From Brevundimonas sp. UBA986 (GTDB taxonomy: Bacteria; Pseudomonadota; Alphaproteobacteria; Caulobacterales; Caulobacteraceae), in the NCBI GenBank assembly GCA_002292165.1, contig DBBK01000021.1, positions 1 to 7,449 of the forward strand: a DNA stretch of 7,449 bases, read 5' to 3'. Under the pieces are notes generated by a model. It searched no databases. It was given only the letters and a program-made list of their open reading frames with translations, and was not told where the DNA came from. Positions 1 through 5,594 of the stretch are shown one piece after another. Within the stretch, counting starts at the first letter, position 1. Every line of letters starts with the position of its first letter. The position numbers and the translations under genes are program-made.

Positions 1-416
1 GCTTCCGAGAGGTCGCCCCAGCGCCAGGCGTCGAACTCGACCTCCTCGTGCTGGTTCAGGTCGATCTCGGCCTCGTCGCCGGTGAAGCGGAAGGCGAACC
101 AGGTCTGGCGCTGGCCGTTCCAGGGCTTGCGCTTCTCGCGCAGGTGTTGGGCCATCAGTTCGGCGGGAAAGTCGTAGAGGATCTCGCCTTCCGTGCGGCC
201 CAGAAGTTCGACCGAGGTGACCCCGGTCTCTTCCTGCAACTCGCGCAGGGCGGCCGCGGCGACGTCCTCGCCCTTGTCCACGCCCCCTTGCGGAAATTGC
301 CAGTTGTGGGGGCCTTCCGTCGCGTGACGACGGCCATACCAGACCTTGCCCCCGGCATTGAACAGCACGACGCCGACGTTGGGGCGGTAGAGGGAGAGGT
401 CGGGTGCGGAGGTCAT
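1..416 (-). CDS. rppH: RNA pyrophosphohydrolase RppH (Nudix hydrolase), 3' end cut off by the window edge
   Basis: RppH removes pyrophosphate from the 5' triphosphate end of mRNA, leaving a monophosphate that exposes the transcript to RNase E-type decay in the cytoplasm. About 138 codons are visible; the family is usually near 160 residues, so only the C-terminal tail is missing. The protein opens MTSAPDLSLYRPNVGVVLFN. It has the WQFPQGG segment typical of RppH and a complete Nudix box from G44 to V66, with E50, R58, E59, E62 and E63 as the expected metal and catalytic residues. The family-typical stretch KRKPWNGQRQTWFAF follows. The ATG at the right end is the only reasonable start: an in-frame TAA lies four codons upstream. 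GGAGG directly abuts the ATG, but AAGGG a few bases further upstream is better spaced. The gene follows a terminator and so is probably transcribed separately from its upstream neighbour. Identification is firm. Confidence 0.93.
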   Translation of the reverse strand, partial: MTSAPDLSLYRPNVGVVLFNAGGKVWYGRRHATEGPHNWQFPQGGVDKGEDVAAAALRELQEETGVTSVELLGRTEGEILYDFPAELMAQHLREKRKPWNGQRQTWFAFRFTGDEAEIDLNQHEEVEFDAWRWGDLSE

Positions 417-472
417 CCTCCGCCCTTACCCAAGGCCAACCCGATAGGCCAGAGCATGGGGCCCCTCGGCCT

Positions 473-499
473 CAAGTAGCGCTACGCGCCGTAGGCCAA
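473..499 (-). promoter_or_regulatory. Candidate housekeeping promoter for rppH
   Basis: On the minus strand TTGGCCT is followed after 12 bases by GCTACTTG. This resembles the Caulobacter housekeeping pattern TTGACGS, 10-14 bases, GCTANAWC, with several mismatches in both boxes. It lies just downstream of the terminator of the preceding gene and would give a leader of roughly 50 bases before the rppH ATG. The -10 box overlaps the perfect palindrome GTAGCGCTAC. The position is sensible but the match is imperfect, so this is a suggestion only. Confidence 0.28.
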
Positions 500-500
500 C

Positions 501-539
501 AAAAGAGCAAAGCCCGGTCGCGTCAGCGACCCGGCCTTT
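501..539 (-). terminator. Probable rho-independent terminator of the deacetylase gene
   Basis: Read on the minus strand, AAAGGCCGGGTCGC, the loop TGAC and GCGACCGGGCTTT form a stem with one bulge and one mismatch, followed by GCTC and a run of four T. The upstream arm is the last coding part of the deacetylase gene, and the TGA stop codon sits in the loop. The T run is short and slightly separated from the stem. The G+C-rich stem flanked by A and T runs, placed exactly at a gene end, supports termination in the leftward direction. The plus-strand direction has only three T after the stem. Confidence 0.65.
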
Positions 540-1737
540 GCGTCATCGCCGACGCCGGGGCCAGCTGCAGGCCGCGTGCGTCCAGACCGGCGGTCCAGCG
601 GGCGGCGGCCTCGACGGTGACCGGATAGCTGAAGCCGGTGCCCAGAGCCGCGCCGGTGGCCTTGGCGCGGGCCTCGAGCGCGTTCAGGCGGCCGACGATG
701 AAGGCCGGGGTCTGGGTCTCGTCAATGATGGAATCGGCGCTGGCGCGCGCCCAGGCGCCCGGCTTCCTGCGCGCCGAGCCGTCGTCGATGAAGGCGACGC
801 CGTGCTGGCGCAGATAGCTGAGGAAGGACGACATGCCGTTGTCCGAGGCCACGAACCGGTCGCCCAGATAGTTGGTCACCGCGAAATAGCCGGTGGCGCG
901 GCCCAGCAGCCAGGCCATGCGAGCCGTGATGTCGTCGGGCGTGGCGTTGGCCAGCAGGGTTTGCGGACCCGGGTCGTTGTCGGGATAGCCCGAGGGCTCC
1001 ATCGGAATCTCGATCATCACCTCATGGCCCTGGGCCCGGGCCAGGTCGATCCAGCCCTGCAGGCCGTCGGCATAGGGGACGAAGCTCAGGGTCACCTCGG
1101 CCGGCAGACGCTCGATGGCGGCGCGGGTTGTGACGGCGTTGAGGCCGAGGCCGCCGACGATCAGGGCGACGCGCGGCTTGCCGTTGGGGCGGAAGGGGCG
1201 GGCATAGGCCTGGGCCGGGACGCGGCCGTCGGCGGCGATGGTCGGCAGGGGGCCGTTGGGGCCCGGTTGGCTCAGGCCCGCGATGGGGGCGGCGGTCAGG
1301 GGCTGGGGCGCCTGTTTGGGCGCGGAGATGGCTCCGCCGCCGCCGGCGACAGTGGCGCCGTCGGGCAGGGTGATCAGGGCGTCGCCCCCGGCGGCGCCGG
1401 AGGCGGGATCGGCGTTGGGATCGCCCAGGGTCTGCCATGCGGCCCAGTCGCCGCCCATGCCGAAGGCCTCCATCCCCGTGGGGGCCTCGGGCCCGGCGGC
1501 GGGGGCGTGAGCGTCACGGTGCAGGACGGCGCGGGCCGACGGCGTGCCGGCGCGCGGATCGCCGAGCACCGTCAGGAACAGGGCCACGGTTCCGAGCAGC
1601 AGGAAGCCCGCGGCGCCCACGGCGACGGGCGGCCGCTTCAGGGCGTCGATGACCGGGGCCAGGCTCAGGCGCGGCAGTTTGCTCTGCGGAGCGGCTCCGG
1701 CGGCGGCGGCGAGGGCGGATTCTCTCTTGGCGAACAT
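523..1737 (-). CDS. Membrane-anchored divergent polysaccharide deacetylase family protein (YibQ-like)
   Basis: This 404-residue protein has a cytoplasmic N-terminus, one transmembrane helix at about residues 38-58, a Gly/Ala/Pro-rich periplasmic linker (about 60-186) and a C-terminal domain (about 188-397) of the divergent polysaccharide deacetylase family (DUF610, YibQ). Landmarks are ALIVGGLGLN (191-200), GHEVMIEIPMEP (237-248), FAVTNYLGDRF (285-295), AFIDDGS (315-321) and GTGFSYPVTV (366-375). Compared from memory with E. coli YibQ, each presumed metal or catalytic position differs: Asp-Asp becomes G195-G196, the His of the HLPM segment becomes E243, NHMG becomes NYLG, and GHPHP becomes GFSYP. 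It is therefore likely non-catalytic or altered, perhaps a binding or scaffold protein. It follows envC and ctpA, matching the known envC-yibQ association. The ATG is the only in-frame start before an upstream TGA, and no good Shine-Dalgarno precedes it. Family assignment is firm; function is not. Confidence 0.88.
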   Translation of the reverse strand: MFAKRESALAAAAGAAPQSKLPRLSLAPVIDALKRPPVAVGAAGFLLLGTVALFLTVLGDPRAGTPSARAVLHRDAHAPAAGPEAPTGMEAFGMGGDWAAWQTLGDPNADPASGAAGGDALITLPDGATVAGGGGAISAPKQAPQPLTAAPIAGLSQPGPNGPLPTIAADGRVPAQAYARPFRPNGKPRVALIVGGLGLNAVTTRAAIERLPAEVTLSFVPYADGLQGWIDLARAQGHEVMIEIPMEPSGYPDNDPGPQTLLANATPDDITARMAWLLGRATGYFAVTNYLGDRFVASDNGMSSFLSYLRQHGVAFIDDGSARRKPGAWARASADSIIDETQTPAFIVGRLNALEARAKATGAALGTGFSYPVTVEAAARWTAGLDARGLQLAPASAMTQRPGR

Positions 1738-1846
1738 ACGACGACTGGACGCTCGGTCAGGGACCGCGACGGGCGATCCTTCTCAAACGTCAGTCTGGCG
1801 TGTGGCGGTTAAGAAAGCCTAACGCCGCATTCACCAAGAACCAGGC
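1738..1846. other. Intergenic gap between ctpA and the deacetylase gene
   Basis: This 109-base gap holds no gene. It contains the small inverted repeat CGGTC-AGG-GACCG at 1754-1766, 17 to 29 bases upstream of the deacetylase ATG. A purine-rich GAGAAGGA lies about 40 bases upstream of that ATG, too far to act as a normal ribosome site. I see no convincing terminator after ctpA and no strong promoter, so co-transcription with ctpA is plausible but unproven. Confidence 0.5.
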
Positions 1847-3268
1847 TTACCGGCGGCGCTGCTGCGGCGTCGGGGTCGGCTCGGGAGCGGTCTCCGGCTT
1901 TGCTTCCGGTGTCGCGGGCGCATCGTCGTTCGCCGCCGTTTCCGCCTTGCCGCCATCGACCACGATCCCGGCCGGTGCCGCGGACAGCTTCGACAGGTCG
2001 CCGCCGGCGCGCAGCACGTCCAGCGCCCGCTCCAGCTGATAGTCCTTGGTCTTGTCGAAGTCGGGACCCGGGGCTTCGTGCGGGGTATGGGCGCCCTTGC
2101 GCTCGGCGCCGATGGAGGCGTCCAGGGCCGTGGCGTAGGCGGCCTCGGAATAGATGAAGCTGGAGCGCGAGACGATCCGGCCCTCGGCCTCCGAACGGGC
2201 GACCTCCAGATCGGGCTCGATGCCGATCTTCTGGATCGAGCGGCCGGACGGGGTGTAGTAGCGCGCCGTGGTGATCGACAGGGCGCCGTCCTTGCCCTGG
2301 TTCAGCGGGATGACGGTCTGGACCGAACCCTTGCCGAAGCTGGTCAGGCCGACCATCGTCGCCCGCTCCTGATCCTTCAGGGCGCCGGCCACGATCTCGG
2401 ACGCCGAGGCCGAGCCGTAGTTGATCAGGACCACCAGCGGCAGGCCGTTGGTCAGGTCGCCGGGCTTGGCGGCGTAGCGGTCGATCTGGTCGGGCTTGCG
2501 GCCGCGCTGGCTGACGATCTCGCCGCGCTCGAGGAAGGCGTCGGAGACGTCGATGGCCGCCGTCAGCAGACCGCCGCCGTTGTTGCGCAGGTCGAGGACG
2601 AAGCCCTTGATGCCGGGCTTCTCGGCCTTCAGCCGGGTGATGACCTGGGTCAGCTCGCGGCCGGTGTTCTCGTTGAAGGTCGAGATGCGGATATAGCCGA
2701 AGTCGCCTTCCAGACGGCCGGTGACGGATTCGACCTTGATCACCTCGCGCACCAGGGTGACCTCGCGGGCTTCCTCGCCGTCGCGCAGCAGGGTGACATT
2801 GACCGAGGTGCCCATGGCGCCACGCAGCTTGTTCGACACCTCCGACACCGTCAGGCCGGCGGCGTTCTGGCCGTCGATGGCCGAGATGACGTCGCCCGCC
2901 TGAATCCCGGCGCGGCTGGCCGGAGAGTTGTCCATTGGCGAGATGACCTTCACCAGGCCGCCCTCGGCCGTGATGGTCAGGCCGACGCCCGAATATTCGC
3001 CCGAGGTCCGTTCCTGCAGGTCGCCGTATCCATCGGGCGACAGATAGTTGGAGTGGGGATCCAGCGCCGACATCATGCCCGCCAGCGCCGCCTCGATCAG
3101 CTTCTTGTTGTCGACCGGGACCACATAGGCCTGCTCGACCACGGCCAGGACGTCACCGAACAGCTGCAGCATCCGGAAGGTCTCGTTCCGGGGCGTCTGG
3201 GTGGCGACGGTCATGCCGCTCAGGCCCAGGGCCAGCACGGCGCCGCCGGCGAGGAGCAGTTTACGCAT
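1847..3268 (-). CDS. ctpA: S41 family C-terminal processing peptidase CtpA (periplasmic PDZ protease)
   Basis: Carboxy-terminal processing proteases cleave periplasmic substrates near their C-termini; in several bacteria they degrade cell-wall hydrolases or process envelope proteins. The 473-residue protein starts MRKLLLAGGAVLALGLSGM, a signal peptide or signal anchor ending near residue 23. A PDZ domain spans about 90-165, including the GVGLTI carboxylate-binding loop at 95-100 and AGIQAGDVISAIDG at 120-133. The S41 protease domain follows to about 355. The Ser-Lys catalytic pair is visible as S288 in GSASASEI and K313 in SFGKGSVQ, with Q317 four residues on; the 25-residue Ser-Lys spacing fits the family. 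The last 35 or so residues are a Pro/Thr/Glu/Ala-rich tail ending in three Arg, probably disordered. All active-site elements are intact. The ATG is preceded by a modest GAGA and a 181-base gap, so it may have its own promoter. It lies between the EnvC-like and YibQ-like genes, suggesting a shared role in cell-wall remodelling. Confidence 0.95.
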   Translation of the reverse strand: MRKLLLAGGAVLALGLSGMTVATQTPRNETFRMLQLFGDVLAVVEQAYVVPVDNKKLIEAALAGMMSALDPHSNYLSPDGYGDLQERTSGEYSGVGLTITAEGGLVKVISPMDNSPASRAGIQAGDVISAIDGQNAAGLTVSEVSNKLRGAMGTSVNVTLLRDGEEAREVTLVREVIKVESVTGRLEGDFGYIRISTFNENTGRELTQVITRLKAEKPGIKGFVLDLRNNGGGLLTAAIDVSDAFLERGEIVSQRGRKPDQIDRYAAKPGDLTNGLPLVVLINYGSASASEIVAGALKDQERATMVGLTSFGKGSVQTVIPLNQGKDGALSITTARYYTPSGRSIQKIGIEPDLEVARSEAEGRIVSRSSFIYSEAAYATALDASIGAERKGAHTPHEAPGPDFDKTKDYQLERALDVLRAGGDLSKLSAAPAGIVVDGGKAETAANDDAPATPEAKPETAPEPTPTPQQRRR

Positions 3269-3293
3269 TCGGTCTCTTTCGCGGTCGTCTCAG

Positions 3294-3326
3294 AGGCTTC
3301 GAGTCCAGGGCCTTGGGCCGAAGCCT
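3294..3326 (-). repeat. 8-base-pair inverted repeat in the ctpA leader
   Basis: The arms AGGCTTCG and CGAAGCCT are perfect reverse complements separated by 17 bases. The structure lies 26 to 58 bases upstream of the ctpA ATG. It has no following T run, so it is not an intrinsic terminator. If transcribed it would form a stable hairpin in the 5' leader; as DNA it could be an operator. The loop contains the near-palindrome CCAAGGCCCTGG (minus-strand reading). Confidence 0.5.
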
Positions 3327-3421
3327 TCACGCGTCCGGTATCAGGGTCAGGAGCGCCGAAGTCACGACGAAATCGTGGCGCCGACGGCTGTGGCGGATAA
3401 AATCAGCGTCGGGGGCGGATG

Positions 3422-3441
3422 GAAAGCGCTTTCGCGATCGC
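3422..3441. repeat. Two abutting perfect palindromes after envC
   Basis: GAAAGCGCTTTC (12 bases, 3422-3433) is immediately followed by GCGATCGC (8 bases, 3434-3441). Both are perfectly self-complementary and lie 9 to 28 bases past the envC stop. Without a loop or T run they are poor terminators. They could be a protein-binding site, but no specific factor can be named. Confidence 0.4.
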
Positions 3442-3449
3442 CGAACGGG

Positions 3450-4538
3450 TCACCTGAGCCAGGGCGCGGGATCGACCGGGCGCTCGTCGCGGCGCAGTTC
3501 GAAATAGACCTCGCCGTCCTCGGCCGCGCGGCCGAGCGTCTGGCCGTCCGCCACCCGCCCGCCGGCCGAGACCGAGACGGTGTCCAGACCCGCGATCACC
3601 GCGCGCCAGCCGGGGCCGAGGTCGAGGATGACCACCTGACCCCAGCCGCTCAGCGGCCCGGCGTAGTCGACCACGGCGTTGGCGGGGGCGGCGACGGCGC
3701 GGGCGCCGGTACGCCAGCGCCAGCCGGAGGAGCCGCGGCCGAAGGTGGTGTCGGGCACGCCCGGCGTCGGCGGGGTCAGGCGCGACCGGCCGCCCGGCAG
3801 GCGGGTGACCACGGTCTCGGCGTCGGCCTCGGCGGCGGACAGGGGCGGAATCTCGCCGCCCAGACTGCGGATGCGGGCCTCCAGCACCTTCGCGGCGCGT
3901 TCGGACCGCTCGGCGTCGGCCTTGAGGACGGCGACCAGCGCGGCCTTCCTCGCCGACAGGCTCTCGATCTCGCCGCGCCGGTCGCCCTGGGCGCTCTCGG
4001 TGGTCATCAGCTGCTCGCTGGACAGGACGGCGAGGCGGCGGATACGGGCGATCTCGCCCTGGCGATCGACCAGGGCCTGGGTCCGGCGTTGCAGTTCAGG
4101 GGTCATGGCGCGGATCAGGATGGCGGCGCGGACCGTATCCACGGCCTTGTCGGCGGGAATCAGCAGGGGCGGCGGCGGATCGCGGCTCATCATCTGCAAG
4201 GCCGAGAGCAGCCGCGCCTGCTGACCCCGGTCCTTGGCGAGCGCGACCAGCAGGACGGATTCCCTCTGGCTCAACTCGTTCAGCCGGGCCCGCTGGGCGG
4301 CCATCTGGATGTCGTCGTGGGTCTCGGCCTGACGCAGGGAGGCCAGCTGGCGGTCCAGATTGACGATCTCGGCCGCCGCGTCGGCGGCGTCAGCCCTCAG
4401 GCGCCGGGCCCTGACCTGTTCGTCGCGGTATTCGGACTGGAGCCCCGCCAGCTCGCTGTTTTCCTGCCGCGCGCGCAGGCTCGCCGCCGGCGTCGCCGCC
4501 AGCGCGAAGGCGCAGCCGAGGAGGAAAAGGCGTTTCAA
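3450..4538 (-). CDS. EnvC-like murein hydrolase activator (coiled coil plus degenerate LytM domain)
   Basis: EnvC-type proteins are periplasmic activators of cell-wall amidases at the division site; Caulobacter has an EnvC relative among its LytM factors (recalled as LdpF). This 362-residue protein has a Sec signal peptide (1 to about 20, ending ATPAAS). Two helical, Arg/Glu/Ala-rich coiled-coil stretches follow (about 25-115 and 145-228), then a linker (about 230-265) and a C-terminal LytM/M23-like domain (about 266-362) ending EVYFELRRDERPVDPAPWLR. The domain keeps the fold signature (APANAVVDYAGPLSGWGQVVILD, split 284-295 and 296-306) but lacks zinc ligands: the usual HGDGY is LGPGW (307-311), and the whole protein has only one histidine, H74, outside this domain. 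It is therefore an activator, not an enzyme. The start is TTG, the only option after an in-frame TGA. The gene begins 27 bases after rlmH, so it is probably in the same operon. Confidence 0.87.
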   Translation of the reverse strand: MKRLFLLGCAFALAATPAASLRARQENSELAGLQSEYRDEQVRARRLRADAADAAAEIVNLDRQLASLRQAETHDDIQMAAQRARLNELSQRESVLLVALAKDRGQQARLLSALQMMSRDPPPPLLIPADKAVDTVRAAILIRAMTPELQRRTQALVDRQGEIARIRRLAVLSSEQLMTTESAQGDRRGEIESLSARKAALVAVLKADAERSERAAKVLEARIRSLGGEIPPLSAAEADAETVVTRLPGGRSRLTPPTPGVPDTTFGRGSSGWRWRTGARAVAAPANAVVDYAGPLSGWGQVVILDLGPGWRAVIAGLDTVSVSAGGRVADGQTLGRAAEDGEVYFELRRDERPVDPAPWLR

Positions 4539-4565
4539 GACTTCAGGCGACCTTCAGGAGGCGGA

Positions 4566-5030
4566 TCAGTCGCGATGATAGGGTGATCCGGCCAGAATCG
4601 TCACGGCCCGATAGAGCTGTTCGGCCAGCATGGCGCGGGCCAGGGCGTGGGGCCAGGTCTGGGGCCCGAAGGCCAGGGTCGATCCGGCGGCCTCGAGCAC
4701 GGACTTGTCCAGCCCGTCGGCCCCGCCGATGACGAAGACGACCTTGCGCTCGCCCCGGTCGCGCAAGGCGGCGATATGGTCGGCGAAGGCGCGGCTGGAA
4801 TAGGTCCTGCCGCGCTCGTCACAGGCGATCAGATGCGCGCCCTCGGCCGCCGCCAGCAGCAGCTCGGCCTCGGGGCCTTTGCCGGTCTTCTTCGGGTCGA
4901 GGTCGACCAGTTCCAGCGGACCGAGGCCCAGCGCCCGCCCCGCGAGGGTGGCGCGCCGGGCATAGTCGTCCGCCAGCGCGGCCTCGGGCCCACGCCCCGG
5001 CTTGCCGATGGCCGCGATGGCGAGTTTCAA
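4566..5030 (-). CDS. rlmH: 23S rRNA (pseudouridine1915-N3)-methyltransferase RlmH
   Basis: RlmH is a SPOUT-class methyltransferase that adds a methyl group from S-adenosylmethionine to pseudouridine 1915 in helix 69 of 23S rRNA, acting late on assembled 70S ribosomes. The product is 154 residues, matching the family (E. coli 155), and aligns from the first residues MKLAIAAIGK. Conserved pieces are CDERGRTYSSRAFADHI (70-86), the knot and cofactor loop FVIGGADGLD (99-108), FGPQTWPHALARAMLAEQLYRA (split 121-130 and 131-142) and the C-terminal YHR (151-153), part of the active site. The start codon is TTG: the rsfS stop TGA, one T, then TTG, with no clear Shine-Dalgarno sequence. Initiation therefore probably depends on translational coupling to rsfS. 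Full length and all motifs make this assignment firm. Confidence 0.96.
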   Translation of the reverse strand: MKLAIAAIGKPGRGPEAALADDYARRATLAGRALGLGPLELVDLDPKKTGKGPEAELLLAAAEGAHLIACDERGRTYSSRAFADHIAALRDRGERKVVFVIGGADGLDKSVLEAAGSTLAFGPQTWPHALARAMLAEQLYRAVTILAGSPYHRD

Positions 5031-5031
5031 A

Positions 5032-5460
5032 TCAGGCGGAGGCTTGCGTGCGGTGGGCGCTGTCGACGGCCCAGATCTTCTCGATGTTGTAGAACATCCG
5101 CACTTCCGGCCGGAACAGGTGGATGATCACATCGCCGGAATCGATCAGGACCCAGTCGCAGTGCGGCAGGCCCTCGACCTTGGCCTTGCCCAGGCCGTGG
5201 TCCTTGAGGGTGCGCAGCAGGTGGTCGGCCAGGGCGCCGACGTGGCGGTGCGATCGGCCCGAGGCCACGATCATGGTGTCGGCCATGGGCGACTTGCCCT
5301 TCAGGTCGATCAGAACGATGTCCAGAGCCTTGTCGTCGTCCAGCTTGGCCAGCAGCGCGGTTTCCAGCGGCGTGGAGCCGGCCGGCAGGGCCGCGCGCGG
5401 ACCGTCAAACCCCGTAGACTCGTCGCCGTCTTCGGAATGGATGGGCTCGAAATCGTCCAT
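5032..5460 (-). CDS. rsfS: Ribosomal silencing factor RsfS
   Basis: RsfS (Iojap/YbeB family) binds ribosomal protein uL14 on the 50S subunit and blocks subunit joining, lowering translation in starvation; it may also aid assembly. The 142-residue protein has an acidic N-terminal extension (1-28, opening MDDFEPIHSEDGDES) before the core domain (about 30-135). Core signatures are VLIDLKGKSPMADTMIVASGRSHRH (split 49-60 and 61-73), KVEGLPHCDWVLIDSGDVIIHLF (split 93-104 and 105-115) and the terminal RMFYNIEKIW. The neighbours nadD and rlmH are its classical partners. The ATG is the only start in a frame that is open about 27 codons further upstream. No Shine-Dalgarno is obvious; instead a small hairpin lies just ahead of the start. 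A promoter candidate in the 134-base gap before it suggests an internal start of transcription. Confidence 0.95.
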   Translation of the reverse strand: MDDFEPIHSEDGDESTGFDGPRAALPAGSTPLETALLAKLDDDKALDIVLIDLKGKSPMADTMIVASGRSHRHVGALADHLLRTLKDHGLGKAKVEGLPHCDWVLIDSGDVIIHLFRPEVRMFYNIEKIWAVDSAHRTQASA

Positions 5461-5467
5461 CTCATGG

Positions 5468-5505
5468 GCCGTGTTGGAAACGGCTTCGTCTTGCGTATCG
5501 TACGC
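5468..5505 (-). repeat. Two small hairpins in the rsfS leader
   Basis: GCCGT and ACGGC (5468-5472 and 5480-5484, 7-base loop) form a stem ending 8 bases before the rsfS ATG, where a ribosome site would be expected. GCGTA and TACGC (5493-5497 and 5501-5505, loop TCG) form a second stem just upstream. Each is short, and such stems are common by chance in G+C-rich DNA. Their tandem placement before a gene without a Shine-Dalgarno sequence is the only reason to list them. Confidence 0.35.
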
Positions 5506-5551
5506 GGGCGAGGGGGTCAGCGGAGGGCTCCAGGGCGGTGACTAAAGAGGG

Positions 5552-5580
5552 TCTCTAGCACAGACCGGCCCCGAGGTCAC
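5552..5580 (-). promoter_or_regulatory. Candidate promoter for rsfS-rlmH-envC
   Basis: On the minus strand GTGACCT is followed after 14 bases by GCTAGAGA, resembling the Caulobacter housekeeping pattern TTGACGS, 10-14 bases, GCTANAWC (TGAC and GCTAxA conserved). Transcription would begin near 5545, giving a leader of about 85 bases. The -10 box overlaps an imperfect inverted repeat (CTAAAGA-GGG-TCTCTAG, 5542-5558, six of seven pairs). It lies in the gap after nadD, where a new transcript start would be sensible. Confidence 0.35.
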
Positions 5581-5594
5581 CCGACTCCGGCGAA

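Larger units (their letters stand above)
3269..3449. other. Intergenic gap between envC and ctpA
   Basis: This 181-base non-coding stretch is the longest gap in the window. It holds two adjacent palindromes just after the envC stop and an 8-base inverted repeat close to ctpA, both listed separately. A weak promoter-like pair on the minus strand (GTGACT, 16 bases, TGATAC, near 3340-3370) is too poor to call. The length and inverted repeats suggest ctpA has its own control region rather than simple read-through from envC. Confidence 0.45.

Noticed and set aside
1754..1766. CGGTC-AGG-GACCG stem upstream of the deacetylase as a regulatory hairpin
   Set aside because: Five-base stems with three-base loops are expected about once per few hundred bases at this composition; no other signal supports it.
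1809..1823. CtrA-like box (TTAA, 6 bases, CTAAC) upstream of the deacetylase gene
   Set aside because: The CtrA consensus is TTAA, 7 bases, TTAAC. Here the spacing is one base short and the second half has a mismatch, so it is not supportable.
4500..4538. Possible lipoprotein signal (LLGC at residues 6-9) in the EnvC-like protein
   Set aside because: Only eight residues precede the cysteine, too few for a lipoprotein signal, and a normal signal peptidase I site follows near residue 20.
538..4586. Very long plus-strand open frames (over 400 codons each at 538-1812, 2078-3400 and 3201-4586) opposite the envelope genes
   Set aside because: They lie antisense to firmly identified genes, encode low-complexity Gly/Arg/Ala/Asp-rich sequence without recognisable domains, and are expected from strong third-position G+C bias in the true genes.
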